Shown here: positions 18,405-27,411 of the stretch, one piece after another | Position numbering within the stretch: position 1 is the first letter of the stretch | How the letters are laid out: each line of letters starts with the position of its first letter | Assembly: GCA_031553595.1 (NCBI GenBank) | Contig: JAVBLI010000008.1 | Coordinates: 1 to 64,000, forward strand | Direction of reading: 5' to 3' | DNA from: RGIG3701 sp031553595 | GTDB lineage: Bacteria; Planctomycetota; Planctomycetia; Pirellulales; Thermoguttaceae | DNA: 64,000 bases | Position numbers and translations under genes: made by a program | Notes under the pieces: generated by a model | Told to the model about the DNA's origin: nothing | What the model saw: only the letters and a program-made list of their open reading frames with translations | Database searches by the model: none

Positions 18405-20138
18405 TTAGTCTGCTACTGTTTCGCGAATTACTTCTTCCAGCGTCGTTTCGCCGGAAAACACTTTGTTCATTCCGCTGTTGCGAAGCGGCGTAAGGCCGCC
18501 CTGCAGAGCCACGTCGCGGAGCTTTTCCGTCGAGGTGCCCTGGTTGATCAGGTCGCGGAGGCGGTCGTTCATGATCAGGAACTCGTAAAGCCCCGTTCGC
18601 CCTTTGAGCCCCGAGTTGTTACACACCGCACAGCCCCGGCCGCGGTAAAACCGCTTGCCAAGCACATCGTCCGGTGTCATGTCCATATCGGCCAACATCG
18701 CCGTGCTGGGAGTGGTTTCTTCTTTGCACTCGCTGCAAATCCGACGCACCAGCCGCTGGGCGAGAATCGCCTCCAGGGTCGCGGTGATGAGGAACGCCGG
18801 CACGCCCATGTCGCGCAGACGCGTGATCGAGCTCGGGGCATCGTTGGTGTGCAGCGTACTGAACACCATGTGCCCCGTCAAGGACGCCTGCACCGCGATC
18901 TCGGCCGTCTCCTGGTCGCGGATCTCGCCGACGAGGATACGGTCGGGGTCTTGCCGCAAAATCGACCGCAGACACTGGGCGAACGTGTTGCCGATGGTCG
19001 CGTCGATGGGCATCTGGATGATGCCGTCGATGTCGTACTCGACCGGGTCTTCGGTCGTGATGAGCTTTTCCTCGATCGTGTTCAGCTCGGAAAGCGCGGC
19101 GTAAAGCGTGGTAGTTTTGCCGGAGCCGGTGGGTCCCGTGACCAGAATAATCCCGTTCGGCCGACGCATGATCGTGCGGAAGTTCGCCAGAATGTCGACG
19201 TCCATGCCGATTTTGTCCAAATCGAGCATGACGACCGAGCGGTCAAGCACCCGCATAACCGTGCTCTCGCCGAAAAGCGTGGGCAGCACGCTGACACGGA
19301 GGTCGACCGGATGGCCGCCGACGGTCAACTCGATGCGTCCGTCCTGGGGCAGACGCCGCTCGGCGATATCCAGATTCGCCATAACCTTGATACGCGTGGT
19401 GATGGCGAAAGCCAGGTGCCGCGGCGGGGGCACGAGCTCGTAAAGCTGCCCGTCGGCACGGATACGGATCTTGAATTCGCTTTCGAACGGCTCGAAGTGA
19501 ATATCGCTGGCCCGGTCGCGAATCGCCATGAGAATGACCATGTTCAGCAGTTTTCGCACGGGGGCCGAGTCGGCCATCGCCTCCAGGCTCGTCAGGTCGA
19601 TCGGGCCCTCGCCCTTCTCCGCCTTCGCCAGTGCCTTGGACGCCTCGGCCAGCTCGTCGTCCGACTCCAGGGCCGCGATCAGCGACTCCACGCTTTCCGC
19701 CCCGGCCGTGAAATATTTCTCAAGCGCCTTGTCCACCTCGGCGTCCGTCGCCACCAGCGGCAAAATGCTGTACCCCAGGAAGTTCCGCAGCTCGTCCGTC
19801 ACATAAAGATTCTGCGGCTGGCTCATCGCCACCGTCAGCTCGTTCATCTCCGGGTCCAGCGAAATCGGAATCACCTTATAATTATGCGCCATTTCCGGCG
19901 GCATCAGCGAAATCACCTCCGCCTTCAGCGGCGTGTTCGCGATGCTGATCGTCTTCATCCGCAACTGCTCGCCCAGGGCCTGGATCAATTGGTCGTCCGT
20001 GATCAGCCCCATGCTCATCGCGATCTGCCCCAGCAAATCGTTCGGCCTGAGCTGCTTCTGGTCACGAAGCATCTCCAACTGCTCTTCCGTTATGAATCCC
20101 AAATCGACGAACGTCTGTCCTAAACGCTGTAACGCCAT
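18405..20138 (-). CDS. PilB/GspE assembly ATPase with MshEN-like N-domain
   Basis: 577 residues. The C-terminal ATPase has Walker A GPTGSGKTTTLYAAL, the Asp box TEDPVEYDIDG, Walker B ILVGEIRDQETAE and a four-Cys zinc site (CSEC ... CAVC). The N-terminus RLGQTFVDLGFITEEQLEML ... LGQIAMSMGLITDDQL fits the two-part MshEN pattern that binds cyclic di-GMP in some PilB and MshE proteins. It powers pilus or pseudopilus extension. No Shine-Dalgarno is visible before the ATG. The operon holds a second, more divergent GspE (21459-23171). Confidence 0.93.
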   Translation of the reverse strand: MALQRLGQTFVDLGFITEEQLEMLRDQKQLRPNDLLGQIAMSMGLITDDQLIQALGEQLRMKTISIANTPLKAEVISLMPPEMAHNYKVIPISLDPEMNELTVAMSQPQNLYVTDELRNFLGYSILPLVATDAEVDKALEKYFTAGAESVESLIAALESDDELAEASKALAKAEKGEGPIDLTSLEAMADSAPVRKLLNMVILMAIRDRASDIHFEPFESEFKIRIRADGQLYELVPPPRHLAFAITTRIKVMANLDIAERRLPQDGRIELTVGGHPVDLRVSVLPTLFGESTVMRVLDRSVVMLDLDKIGMDVDILANFRTIMRRPNGIILVTGPTGSGKTTTLYAALSELNTIEEKLITTEDPVEYDIDGIIQMPIDATIGNTFAQCLRSILRQDPDRILVGEIRDQETAEIAVQASLTGHMVFSTLHTNDAPSSITRLRDMGVPAFLITATLEAILAQRLVRRICSECKEETTPSTAMLADMDMTPDDVLGKRFYRGRGCAVCNNSGLKGRTGLYEFLIMNDRLRDLINQGTSTEKLRDVALQGGLTPLRNSGMNKVFSGETTLEEVIRETVAD

Positions 20139-20144
20139 GGCTTT

Positions 20145-20254
20145 GAATGGTAAATGGTTAATGGTTAATGGTCAATGACAAATGGTGAACGGTGAATCCA
20201 GGGTTACATAACGCTTGCGTCATTCACCATTCACCATGAACCATTCACCATTTA
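20145..20254. repeat. Word-repeat hairpin between PilT and PilB genes
   Basis: Left arm of ATGGTTA and ATGGTGAA words, right arm CATTCACCATTCACCATG and further CATTCACC words. ATAACGCTTGCGTCATTC lies at the start of the right arm. Same plan as 18286-18403. Confidence 0.88.
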
Positions 20255-20256
20255 TC

Positions 20257-21336
<1,080 letters not shown>

Positions 21337-21344
21337 GGCTTTTC

Positions 21345-21461
21345 CAATGCTAAATGCTAAATACTAAATATGTAATGCTAAATATGTAATGCCAGCAACT
21401 GAATCCCGGTTCGCGCATCGCTTGCGACATTCAGCATTTCGCATTAAGCATTCAGCATTTA
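21345..21461. repeat. Word-repeat hairpin between second GspE and PilT genes
   Basis: Left arm ATGCTAAATGCTAAATACTA and related words; right arm CATTCAGCATTTCGCATT with further AGCATT words. The core is CATCGCTTGCGACATTC. The word (ATGCTAA) differs from the neighbouring hairpins, but the plan and core are the same. Confidence 0.86.
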
Positions 21462-23171
21462 CTCATCTTCCCCGATCTTCGCGACGCGCATCACTTCTTC
21501 GATGCTGGTGATGCCGCGGACGACTTTGTTCAGGCCGTCGTAATACAATGTTTTCATGCCCTCGGCCACCGCCGCCGCCCGCACATGGGCCGTCGACGCC
21601 TCGGCAAACGTCAGCTCGCGAATCTTCGACGACATCCGCAGCAGCTCGTAAATCCCCATGCGGCCACGATACCCCTTCATGTTACACGCGTTGCAACCCC
21701 GGCCTTTCATGAAATTCGGGTTGACAAGCATCGCGGCCGGAAAGCCCGCGGCCTCGATCGCCGCCTGGCTCGGATTGAACGGCTGACGACACTTCTTGCA
21801 GAACGTACGCACCAGACGCTGGGCCATGATCGCAATCACCGAGCTGGCGATCAGGTACGTCGGCACGCCCATGTCGGAAAGCCGCGTGATGGCGCTGGGG
21901 GCGTCGTTCGTGTGCAGCGTGCTGAACACCAAGTGCCCGGTCAGCGACGCCTGAATGCCCATCTGGGCCGTCTCCAGGTCGCGCATCTCGCCCACGAGAA
22001 TGATGTTCGGCGCCTGACGCAGCATGGAACGAATCACCGCCGCGAAGTCCAGCCCGATGTTATGCTTGATCTCCACCTGGTTGATCCCCGCGAGGTAATA
22101 CTCCACCGGGTCTTCCGCCGTGATGATTTTCCGGTCCGGCGTGTTGAGCTCGTTCAGGGCCGCGTAGAGCGACGTGGTTTTACCGGAACCCGTAGGCCCC
22201 GTCACCAGCACGATCCCGTTCGGACGGCGAATGAGGTTCGTGAATGTGTTGAAATCCTCTTCCGCGAAGCCGAGCTGCCGAAGCCCGATTTTGATGTTGT
22301 CTTTATCCAGAAGCCGCATGACGACCGACTGGCCGTGGTTGGTCGGGATGATGCTCACGCGCAGGTCGAGCTCTTTGTCGCCCACCGTTACTTTAATACG
22401 TCCGTCCTGCGTTCGGCGGCGCTCGGCGATGTCCAGTTTCGAAAGAATTTTAATACGCGACAGCAGCGCGCCCAGAAGCCGCCGCGGGGGGCTGTCCCGC
22501 TCGACCAGCACGCCGTCGATGCGATATCGCACCCGGATGCGGTCCTCGAAGGGTTCGATGTGAATGTCCGACGCCCGAAGCTGCACCGCTTCGGTGATGA
22601 TCAGATGGGTAAGCCGCACGATCGGGGCGCTGTTTTCGTCCACCATTTCGTCCGGCGACACCATGTCGTCTTCGGTTTCGGTGAAGTCGATGGCCGTGTC
22701 CGTAAACTCCTGCAGCATCGTGTCGGCACTTTCGCCCACCACCTGCCCGTACGAGCGGTTGATCGCCTCGAGAATGGACTCGCGTGGGGCCAACGCGATT
22801 TCGATCCGCCGCCGGAGCATAAACGTGAGCTTGTCGATGGTCTCGAAATCTTCCGGGTCGCTGGTGACGATGGTCAGCTCGCCGTCACCCTCCTCCAGCG
22901 GCAGCACGACATACTCGCGGGCCAGCGTTTCGGGCATCAGTTCCAGCACGCCGGGGTCGATGGCCACGTCGCTGAGCCGCACGTACCGCACGCCATGCTC
23001 CTCCGCCAGGGCCTTCATCACCACCGCCGCCGAGACATAATCCAGCCCGATCAGACATTTCGCCAGCGAATCCCCCGTGGCCGCCGCCATTTTCTGGGCA
23101 TCCTCCAACTGGTCTTCGCTGATGACGCCGTTTTTGACTAAAATGCTCGCAAAATTCCTGCGTTTTGCCAT
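21459..23171 (-). CDS. Second GspE/PilB assembly ATPase
   Basis: 570 residues. Walker A GPTGSGKTTSLYAAL, Asp box TAEDPVEYYLAG, Walker B IILVGEMRDLETAQ and the zinc site CKKC ... CNAC are intact. The N-domain (RNFASILVKNGVISEDQL) is related to MshEN but lacks the Leu-Gly pair, so nucleotide binding is doubtful. Having two extension-type ATPases next to PilT may mean that the operon drives two pilus states or two machines. It is the first gene of the operon; no Shine-Dalgarno is seen. The 3' end overlaps the neighbouring hairpin's right arm. Confidence 0.92.
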   Translation of the reverse strand: MAKRRNFASILVKNGVISEDQLEDAQKMAAATGDSLAKCLIGLDYVSAAVVMKALAEEHGVRYVRLSDVAIDPGVLELMPETLAREYVVLPLEEGDGELTIVTSDPEDFETIDKLTFMLRRRIEIALAPRESILEAINRSYGQVVGESADTMLQEFTDTAIDFTETEDDMVSPDEMVDENSAPIVRLTHLIITEAVQLRASDIHIEPFEDRIRVRYRIDGVLVERDSPPRRLLGALLSRIKILSKLDIAERRRTQDGRIKVTVGDKELDLRVSIIPTNHGQSVVMRLLDKDNIKIGLRQLGFAEEDFNTFTNLIRRPNGIVLVTGPTGSGKTTSLYAALNELNTPDRKIITAEDPVEYYLAGINQVEIKHNIGLDFAAVIRSMLRQAPNIILVGEMRDLETAQMGIQASLTGHLVFSTLHTNDAPSAITRLSDMGVPTYLIASSVIAIMAQRLVRTFCKKCRQPFNPSQAAIEAAGFPAAMLVNPNFMKGRGCNACNMKGYRGRMGIYELLRMSSKIRELTFAEASTAHVRAAAVAEGMKTLYYDGLNKVVRGITSIEEVMRVAKIGEDE

Positions 23172-23204
23172 GGTTTGGAGATGAGGGTTAGGGGTTGGGG
23201 GATT

Positions 23205-23400
23205 GGGAGTGAATCGGCACTTCGTGCCTAGTGAATCGCCCGCCGGGTTGGTGAAACGCTGCCGGAACAGCGGGTGGAGGTTTTTAGCATCCGTAACAGG
23301 CGCCGAAACCGCATTTTCACCAGCTCGCAGAGCGATTCATCAGCCGTCCACGGCGATTCACCCGGCACACCGTGCCGATTCACCAGCCGCGAAAGCGGCG
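23205..23400. repeat. GTGAATCG units alternating with different mini-hairpins
   Basis: Left side: GTGAATCG, hairpin GGCACTTCGTGCC, GTGAATCG, hairpin CCCGCCGGG, GTGAAACG, hairpin GCTGCCGGAACAGC. Right side, inverted: TTCACCAG, hairpin CTCGCAGAG, CGATTCATC, hairpin GCCGTCCACGGC, CGATTCACC, hairpin GGCACACCGTGCC, GATTCACC, hairpin CCGCGAAAGCGG. The linker is constant while each hairpin has a different sequence, and the whole array is one large inverted repeat. Confidence 0.85.
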
Positions 23401-23448
23401 CCAGCCAGCGGCTCTGAGAGAAAAATACGATAAAATCGCGCGCCCCGA

Positions 23449-23476
23449 TGGTCAATTCCCATTATATAGATATAAT
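23449..23476 (+). promoter_or_regulatory. Candidate promoter for the pterin-binding methyltransferase
   Basis: TGGTCA at 23449-23454 and TATAAT at 23471-23476, 16-base spacer, about 160 bases before the ATG. Pattern match only; a nearby TTGACG at 23511 is an alternative -35 with a poorer -10. Confidence 0.35.
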
Positions 23477-23637
23477 AGTGTCCAAGTCCGGTGACGAGCT
23501 TCCCCCAAGTTTGACGCCATGCCGACATTCATATTATATAGATTAACGACTGGACGCCAAAAAGTCAACAGACACTTCCCCATTTTTTGGCGATTTTTGC
23601 CGATTTCACCCCACTTTTCAATCACGGAGAGCAATCC

Positions 23638-24495
23638 ATGCCCATTCCCGGACTTTCCATCATCGGCGAATCCATCAACGATTCCGTCCCCTCCACGCAC
23701 GCACTGTTCGACGCAAACGATTGCGACGCACTGGCCGCCCTGGCCCGCGTCCAGGACGAAGGCGGAGCCGCGTATATCGACGTCAACGTCGGCGCCCGCA
23801 CGGGCGAATATCTTGCGGAAATTATCCAAACCGTGCAAAATGCCACGAAAAAGCCGCTTTCCATCGACACACCCGACCCCGCCATGGCCGAGCTGGGCCT
23901 CAAAGCTTACGACAGTTCGCGCGGCAAGCCGATCCTGAATTCCATCTCACCGCTGCGCACGGAAATGTTCGATCTGGTCAAAATCACGCCATTTCGGCCG
24001 ATTCTGTTAATCTGCGAGAATTCGGTAAACGGCGTCGCCACCCCCTGCCACACTGCCGAAGAAACCTACGCGGCCGCTAGATTTCTGCTCCGAAAATCAA
24101 AAGAAGCCGGGATTCCGAACGAAGACTGCATTTTCGACCCCGGCGTGGCCCCCATCGGCTCCGACTCCGAAGGAAATTTGAAACGGCTGGTCGACACCAT
24201 GCGGATGATCCACGACGACCCGGAATTCGCCGGTTTTCACGCCTCCGTGGGATTAAGCAACTTCACCGTCATGCTCCCGGCCCGCACCGCCAGCGGCGGA
24301 CTGGTCAAAGGCCCGCTGGAAAGCGCCTTCCTCACTCTCACCCACCCGCTGGGCATGGATCACGTCATCGGCTCCGTCAAACGCAGCTATTCCCTCCTGC
24401 CCGCCGACCACCCCGCCATGCGGTGCCTGGAAGACTGCATCCGACTGGGCGGCTTCGACGCCATCATGCGCGTCATGGAATTCTACTCGGCGTAG
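23638..24495 (+). CDS. Pterin-binding (dihydropteroate synthase-like) methyltransferase
   Basis: 285 residues from the ATG at 23638, which is preceded by GGAGA. TIM-barrel features of methyltetrahydrofolate-binding proteins are visible: IIGESIND near the N-terminus, GAAYIDVNVGAR, LSIDTPDPAMAE, PILNSISP and the end of strand six (CIFDPGVAPIG). The closest known groups are MtrH/AcsE and the pterin domain of MetH, which pass a methyl group from methyltetrahydrofolate to a corrinoid protein. It is not FolP, because the sulfonamide/pABA loops are not recognisable. No corrinoid protein or partner lies next to it, so the acceptor is unknown. Confidence 0.8.
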   Translation: MPIPGLSIIGESINDSVPSTHALFDANDCDALAALARVQDEGGAAYIDVNVGARTGEYLAEIIQTVQNATKKPLSIDTPDPAMAELGLKAYDSSRGKPILNSISPLRTEMFDLVKITPFRPILLICENSVNGVATPCHTAEETYAAARFLLRKSKEAGIPNEDCIFDPGVAPIGSDSEGNLKRLVDTMRMIHDDPEFAGFHASVGLSNFTVMLPARTASGGLVKGPLESAFLTLTHPLGMDHVIGSVKRSYSLLPADHPAMRCLEDCIRLGGFDAIMRVMEFYSA

Positions 24496-24500
24496 CAATG

Positions 24501-24604
24501 TGAGGGATATGGGGTGTAGGATGTGGGTTTCGCGTCATACCATCGCGCGGTGGCTTACGCCCCGTTTGTGCCCCCTATATCCCACATCCCATCCCCCACA
24601 TCCA
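24501..24604. repeat. Word-repeat hairpin (GGGATGTGGG words)
   Basis: Between the converging methyltransferase and glycosyltransferase genes. Left arm GGGATATGGGGTGTAGG and GATGTGGG; right arm CCCCTATATCCCACATCCC plus ATCCCCCACATCC. The left-arm word recurs at 32076-32102. Likely two-way terminator position. Confidence 0.82.
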
Positions 24605-24609
24605 CTCAG

Positions 24610-25338
24610 TCACTGCCGCCAATTCTCCTGGATCCACGCCGTCGGCCGCACGGCACGCAGAAAATTCGCCGAGTGCCAACCGTTCTGGATCATGTCTGGG
24701 TTCGGCTGGCCGTGAAAAATCACGATCTTCGCCTCCGGCCCCGGATGCTTCGCGGGCAGGAAATACCCCACCGGGAACGTCCGCATGCAGTGCGTCTTGA
24801 AACTCCGGCACCATAGCGGATCCCAGTACTGTAAAATCCCCTTGTCGTGCATGCACTGCGAGAGATACGCCTGTTCGTTGCGGTGGCGGGCACGCACTTC
24901 GTCGCCGCGGGTAATGTAACGCTCCAGGATGTCCGGGTGCTTGCCGATTTCGAAGCGGAACACCGACGAATTCCCGATGATCGTCCCCGGCAGGTTCCAG
25001 TCCTTAATAATCCGGAACTCGCCCGGCACGCTGAAAAAATCGTCCATACTCCCCACGATCACCACGTCCAGGTCGATAAACAGCGCCCGGCCTGTCAGAT
25101 CCGCCAGCGTCTGCTGAAACACCGTCAGCTTCCGCCACCCGCGCTCGGGCAGCTTCGCGTCCAACTCCATCTCCGGCAGTGGCCGAATCTCCACCTCTGG
25201 GTGAATCCCCGCCCCGTTCTCCGTAAAACACACGAACCGGTACGGCACGGTCATATGCCGCCGCACCATCCCCGCCAGAATGTTCACATACTCGGCCCCA
25301 TACCGCGTGCCCCACTTCATGCAAATGATATTTTCCAT
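24610..25338 (-). CDS. GT-A type glycosyltransferase-like protein
   Basis: 242 residues from the ATG at 25336-25338, chosen because a full AGGAGG stands before it. It is not assigned to a numbered family. LFIDLDVVIVGSMDDFF carries the Asp-x-Asp metal motif that binds the nucleotide sugar, and WNLPGTIIGNSSVFRFEIG and VIFHGQPNPDM resemble acceptor-side and C-terminal His motifs of GT-A/GT8-like enzymes. No signal peptide or membrane span, so it acts in the cytosol, probably on a surface glycan or lipid. The neighbours give no hint of the sugar. Confidence 0.72.
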   Translation of the reverse strand: MENIICMKWGTRYGAEYVNILAGMVRRHMTVPYRFVCFTENGAGIHPEVEIRPLPEMELDAKLPERGWRKLTVFQQTLADLTGRALFIDLDVVIVGSMDDFFSVPGEFRIIKDWNLPGTIIGNSSVFRFEIGKHPDILERYITRGDEVRARHRNEQAYLSQCMHDKGILQYWDPLWCRSFKTHCMRTFPVGYFLPAKHPGPEAKIVIFHGQPNPDMIQNGWHSANFLRAVRPTAWIQENWRQ

Positions 25339-25655
25339 ATTCGCCTCCTGCAAATGCTACTTTTTATAACAGTGAAACAACAACTGGGAAAAACAACAGC
25401 CTGGAATGAAGCGCAGCGGAATGACCGGATCGCGCCGCCGAACGTTTTTCCATTTCTATCTCAACAACAGCCGGGAGCGCAGCGGAACGCAGTGACGCGC
25501 AGAGACCGAATAGCCCGGAGACCATCTCCCACTTCTATCCGGTCTCTGCGCTAACGCTCCGCTCCCGGCTGCTGTTTCTTGCCCCGCCACGCGTCGGCGA
25601 ACACGCTGCGCGGCTAAACGCTGTCAAACGCCATTCCACGCACATCGCTATGGTA
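25339..25655. other. Intergenic region glycosyltransferase / LRR protein
   Basis: 317 bases without a gene; the middle is filled by one partial and one full CAG-CCGGG element (25391-25576). Confidence 0.6.
25391..25576. repeat. CAG-CCGGG elements, copies 5a (half) and 5b (full, GAGCG subtype)
   Basis: A truncated AATG-subtype left half (about 25391-25458, AACAACAGCCTGGAATG ... AATGACCGGAT) is followed directly by a full GAGCG-subtype copy (25463-25576). The pair suggests that one element inserted into, or replaced the right half of, another. The full copy pairs GGGAGCG ... GAGACCG with GGTCTCTGC ... CGCTCCC; orientation is minus, 3' of the LRR gene. Confidence 0.88.
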
Positions 25656-27278
25656 TTACCGATATATCCCACAATTCGGCAACACCTTCTTCAACTCCGC
25701 CAGCCCCGCATCCGTGACTTGGGTATCGTAAAGGCCCAGGGTCTCCAATTGCGTCAAGCCTTTCAAATGCACCAGCCCCACATCCGTGATTTGCGTACCC
25801 ACAAGGTCCAGCCACTCCAATTGCGTCAAGCCTTTCAAATGCACCAACCCCGCATCCGTGACTTGGGTACCTTCAAGGTCCAGCCTCTTCAATTGCGTCA
25901 AGCCTTTCAAATGCACCAAATCGGCATCGACCGCGCTCGATGGAAGCCGAAGCTCTGCTGGTTTGGAAAAACCAAAATCACCTTTTTTTATCGCACAATT
26001 CGGCAGATATTTCTTAAGCTCAATGATCGCTCCCCATGTGACTTGCGTGCCATCAAGATACAGCGACTTCAATTGCGTCAAGCCTTTCAAATGCTCCAGA
26101 TCCAAGTCGACGATATCCGGTGGGAGACGGAGTTCCGTTATTGTTGTTAATTCTTCCGATAAGTTCAGTTTATCGGCTATCCGTATTTCACAACTTGGTA
26201 TGCACCGTTTTAGTGCCAAAATTCCACCGGAAGCGATGTTGTCGTATCCACCGCTAATTTCGATGCTTGTTAATTGCTCTGAATCCTTCAGGGACATCAG
26301 GCCAGTATTCGTCAGGGAGGTGCAGGCATTGAGTTTTAAATGATGCAATTGCGGCAGTGTCGTCAGGTGCGATAAATCCGCATCGGTTACTCGCGGATGG
26401 GGGTTGGCTGATGTTCCATCAGGGCTTAGACGCAATCGCTTGGCCAACTCCTCGTTTTCTTGTATCTTTTTTAACGCTAATTCCCCCGGCGACGGTTCTT
26501 CTTCAATGATTTCCATGGTCGGGCTTTGGGGGTCGTCAATATCGTTAACGACTTCGCTTTTCCGCAAGTAAACTTCGTTTCCGCCAAACTTATTCAGGAG
26601 TATCAACATACCCACCAGCAGTAGGACGACACCGAGGGTCGTAAAGACCACGCGGAACGGAAACGGCTTGGAAGGTTGTCTCGGCGATTTCTCTTTTTTC
26701 GCCTTTGGCGGCAACGCCGGCTCCGGGGGGAGTTCATCGGCGGGAATATCGACGAGTTGCGGTGGGTGGAGGGGGGATTGCTGCGACCAGCGTTGTTTGG
26801 AACGGCGTTCTTCGTGCCATTGTTTCGGAATGACGCCCTGTTCGTCGGCTTCGTCGATCTGGCGGAGCGGGATGTCGGGCAGCTCGATGGTGACGGAGTG
26901 CGTGGGGCGAAACTCAACGGCCGGGGTGGGCGAGACGTCCGATTCCGGCGGCGGCGACACGGCGGCGGCGTCCCCCCCCGTCAGCGACCACCGCAACCCG
27001 GCATCGTACTCCCGCTTCGACTTTTCATTCAGCAGACACACCCGCGCGGCCGCGATCTCATTCAGCACCCGCTGCGACTCCCCCGAGTGCTGCCCGGCCT
27101 GAAACGTGCGAATAAAGACCATGGCCCGGTCGGCCGCATTGGCGATCACCTTCGGGTTCGACTCGAAATTCTCGACGCCCAGAAGCCGATAATGCGTCGG
27201 CGGCTGCTGGCTCTCCGGGATGCTCAGCCATTCGTAATACGGATCGAACGGTTTATCGACAGGGGTGTTTTCACTCAT
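25656..27278 (-). CDS. J-like domain / membrane span / leucine-rich repeat protein
   Basis: 540 residues. Residues about 10-100 (YYEWLSIPESQQPPTHYRLL ... RVLNEIAAARVCLL ... SKREYDAGL) resemble a DnaJ-type fold but lack the His-Pro-Asp motif. A Pro/Lys-rich stretch leads to one membrane helix (VVFTTLGVVLLLVGMLILL, about 220-240). The outer part has LRRs of 24 residues; the last three (LVHLKGLTQLKRLDLEGTQ and relatives) are nearly identical. Topology predicts the J-like part inside and LRRs outside. Similar fusions are common in planctomycetes and have no proven role; a sensor or surface-interaction role is plausible. GGAGG precedes the ATG, and a good promoter lies at 27323-27351. Confidence 0.8.
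   Translation of the reverse strand: MSENTPVDKPFDPYYEWLSIPESQQPPTHYRLLGVENFESNPKVIANAADRAMVFIRTFQAGQHSGESQRVLNEIAAARVCLLNEKSKREYDAGLRWSLTGGDAAAVSPPPESDVSPTPAVEFRPTHSVTIELPDIPLRQIDEADEQGVIPKQWHEERRSKQRWSQQSPLHPPQLVDIPADELPPEPALPPKAKKEKSPRQPSKPFPFRVVFTTLGVVLLLVGMLILLNKFGGNEVYLRKSEVVNDIDDPQSPTMEIIEEEPSPGELALKKIQENEELAKRLRLSPDGTSANPHPRVTDADLSHLTTLPQLHHLKLNACTSLTNTGLMSLKDSEQLTSIEISGGYDNIASGGILALKRCIPSCEIRIADKLNLSEELTTITELRLPPDIVDLDLEHLKGLTQLKSLYLDGTQVTWGAIIELKKYLPNCAIKKGDFGFSKPAELRLPSSAVDADLVHLKGLTQLKRLDLEGTQVTDAGLVHLKGLTQLEWLDLVGTQITDVGLVHLKGLTQLETLGLYDTQVTDAGLAELKKVLPNCGIYR
25740..25965. repeat. 72-base tandem repeats coding for LRR units
   Basis: The string TTGCGTCAAGCCTTTCAAAT recurs at 25749, 25821 and 25893, exactly 72 bases apart, with a further related copy at about 26073. 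Each repeat encodes one 24-residue LRR. Near-identity at the DNA level indicates recent unequal crossing-over or slippage. Confidence 0.85.
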
Positions 27279-27322
27279 GATGTTCGCCTCCGATAGTGCG
27301 CGGTTAAGATAATACTGTTCCC

Positions 27323-27351
27323 AATATACCGCATAAAAGTATAGATGACAA
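27323..27351 (-). promoter_or_regulatory. Probable sigma70-type promoter of the LRR gene
   Basis: On the minus strand: TTGTCA (27351-27346), 17-base spacer, TATATT (27328-27323), 45 bases before the ATG. The same -35/-10 pair and spacing occur before the acyl-AMP-ligase fusion gene at 38803-38831. Confidence 0.65.
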
Positions 27352-27411
27352 GGGTTTCAAGGGCGAATACGTTTCTCGCACACGCCCTGCCCCCCCCCTG
27401 ACCATGGATTC

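Larger units (their letters stand above)
23172..23637. other. Divergent intergenic region, pilus operon / methyltransferase
   Basis: 466 bases without a gene. Holds the GTGAATCG mini-hairpin array (23205-23400) and an AT-rich promoter zone with ATTATATAGAT twice, at 23461 and 23533. Promoters for both directions are expected here. Confidence 0.6.

Noticed and set aside
21459..23171. Classical type II secretion ATPase only
   Set aside because: A PilT-type retraction ATPase lies next to it in the same operon, and no GspD, GspC, GspL or GspM gene is in the window, so a pilus is at least as likely.
23205..23400. Possible CRISPR array
   Set aside because: The repeated unit is only 8 bases, spacers are short hairpins, orientation reverses in the middle, and no cas gene is present.
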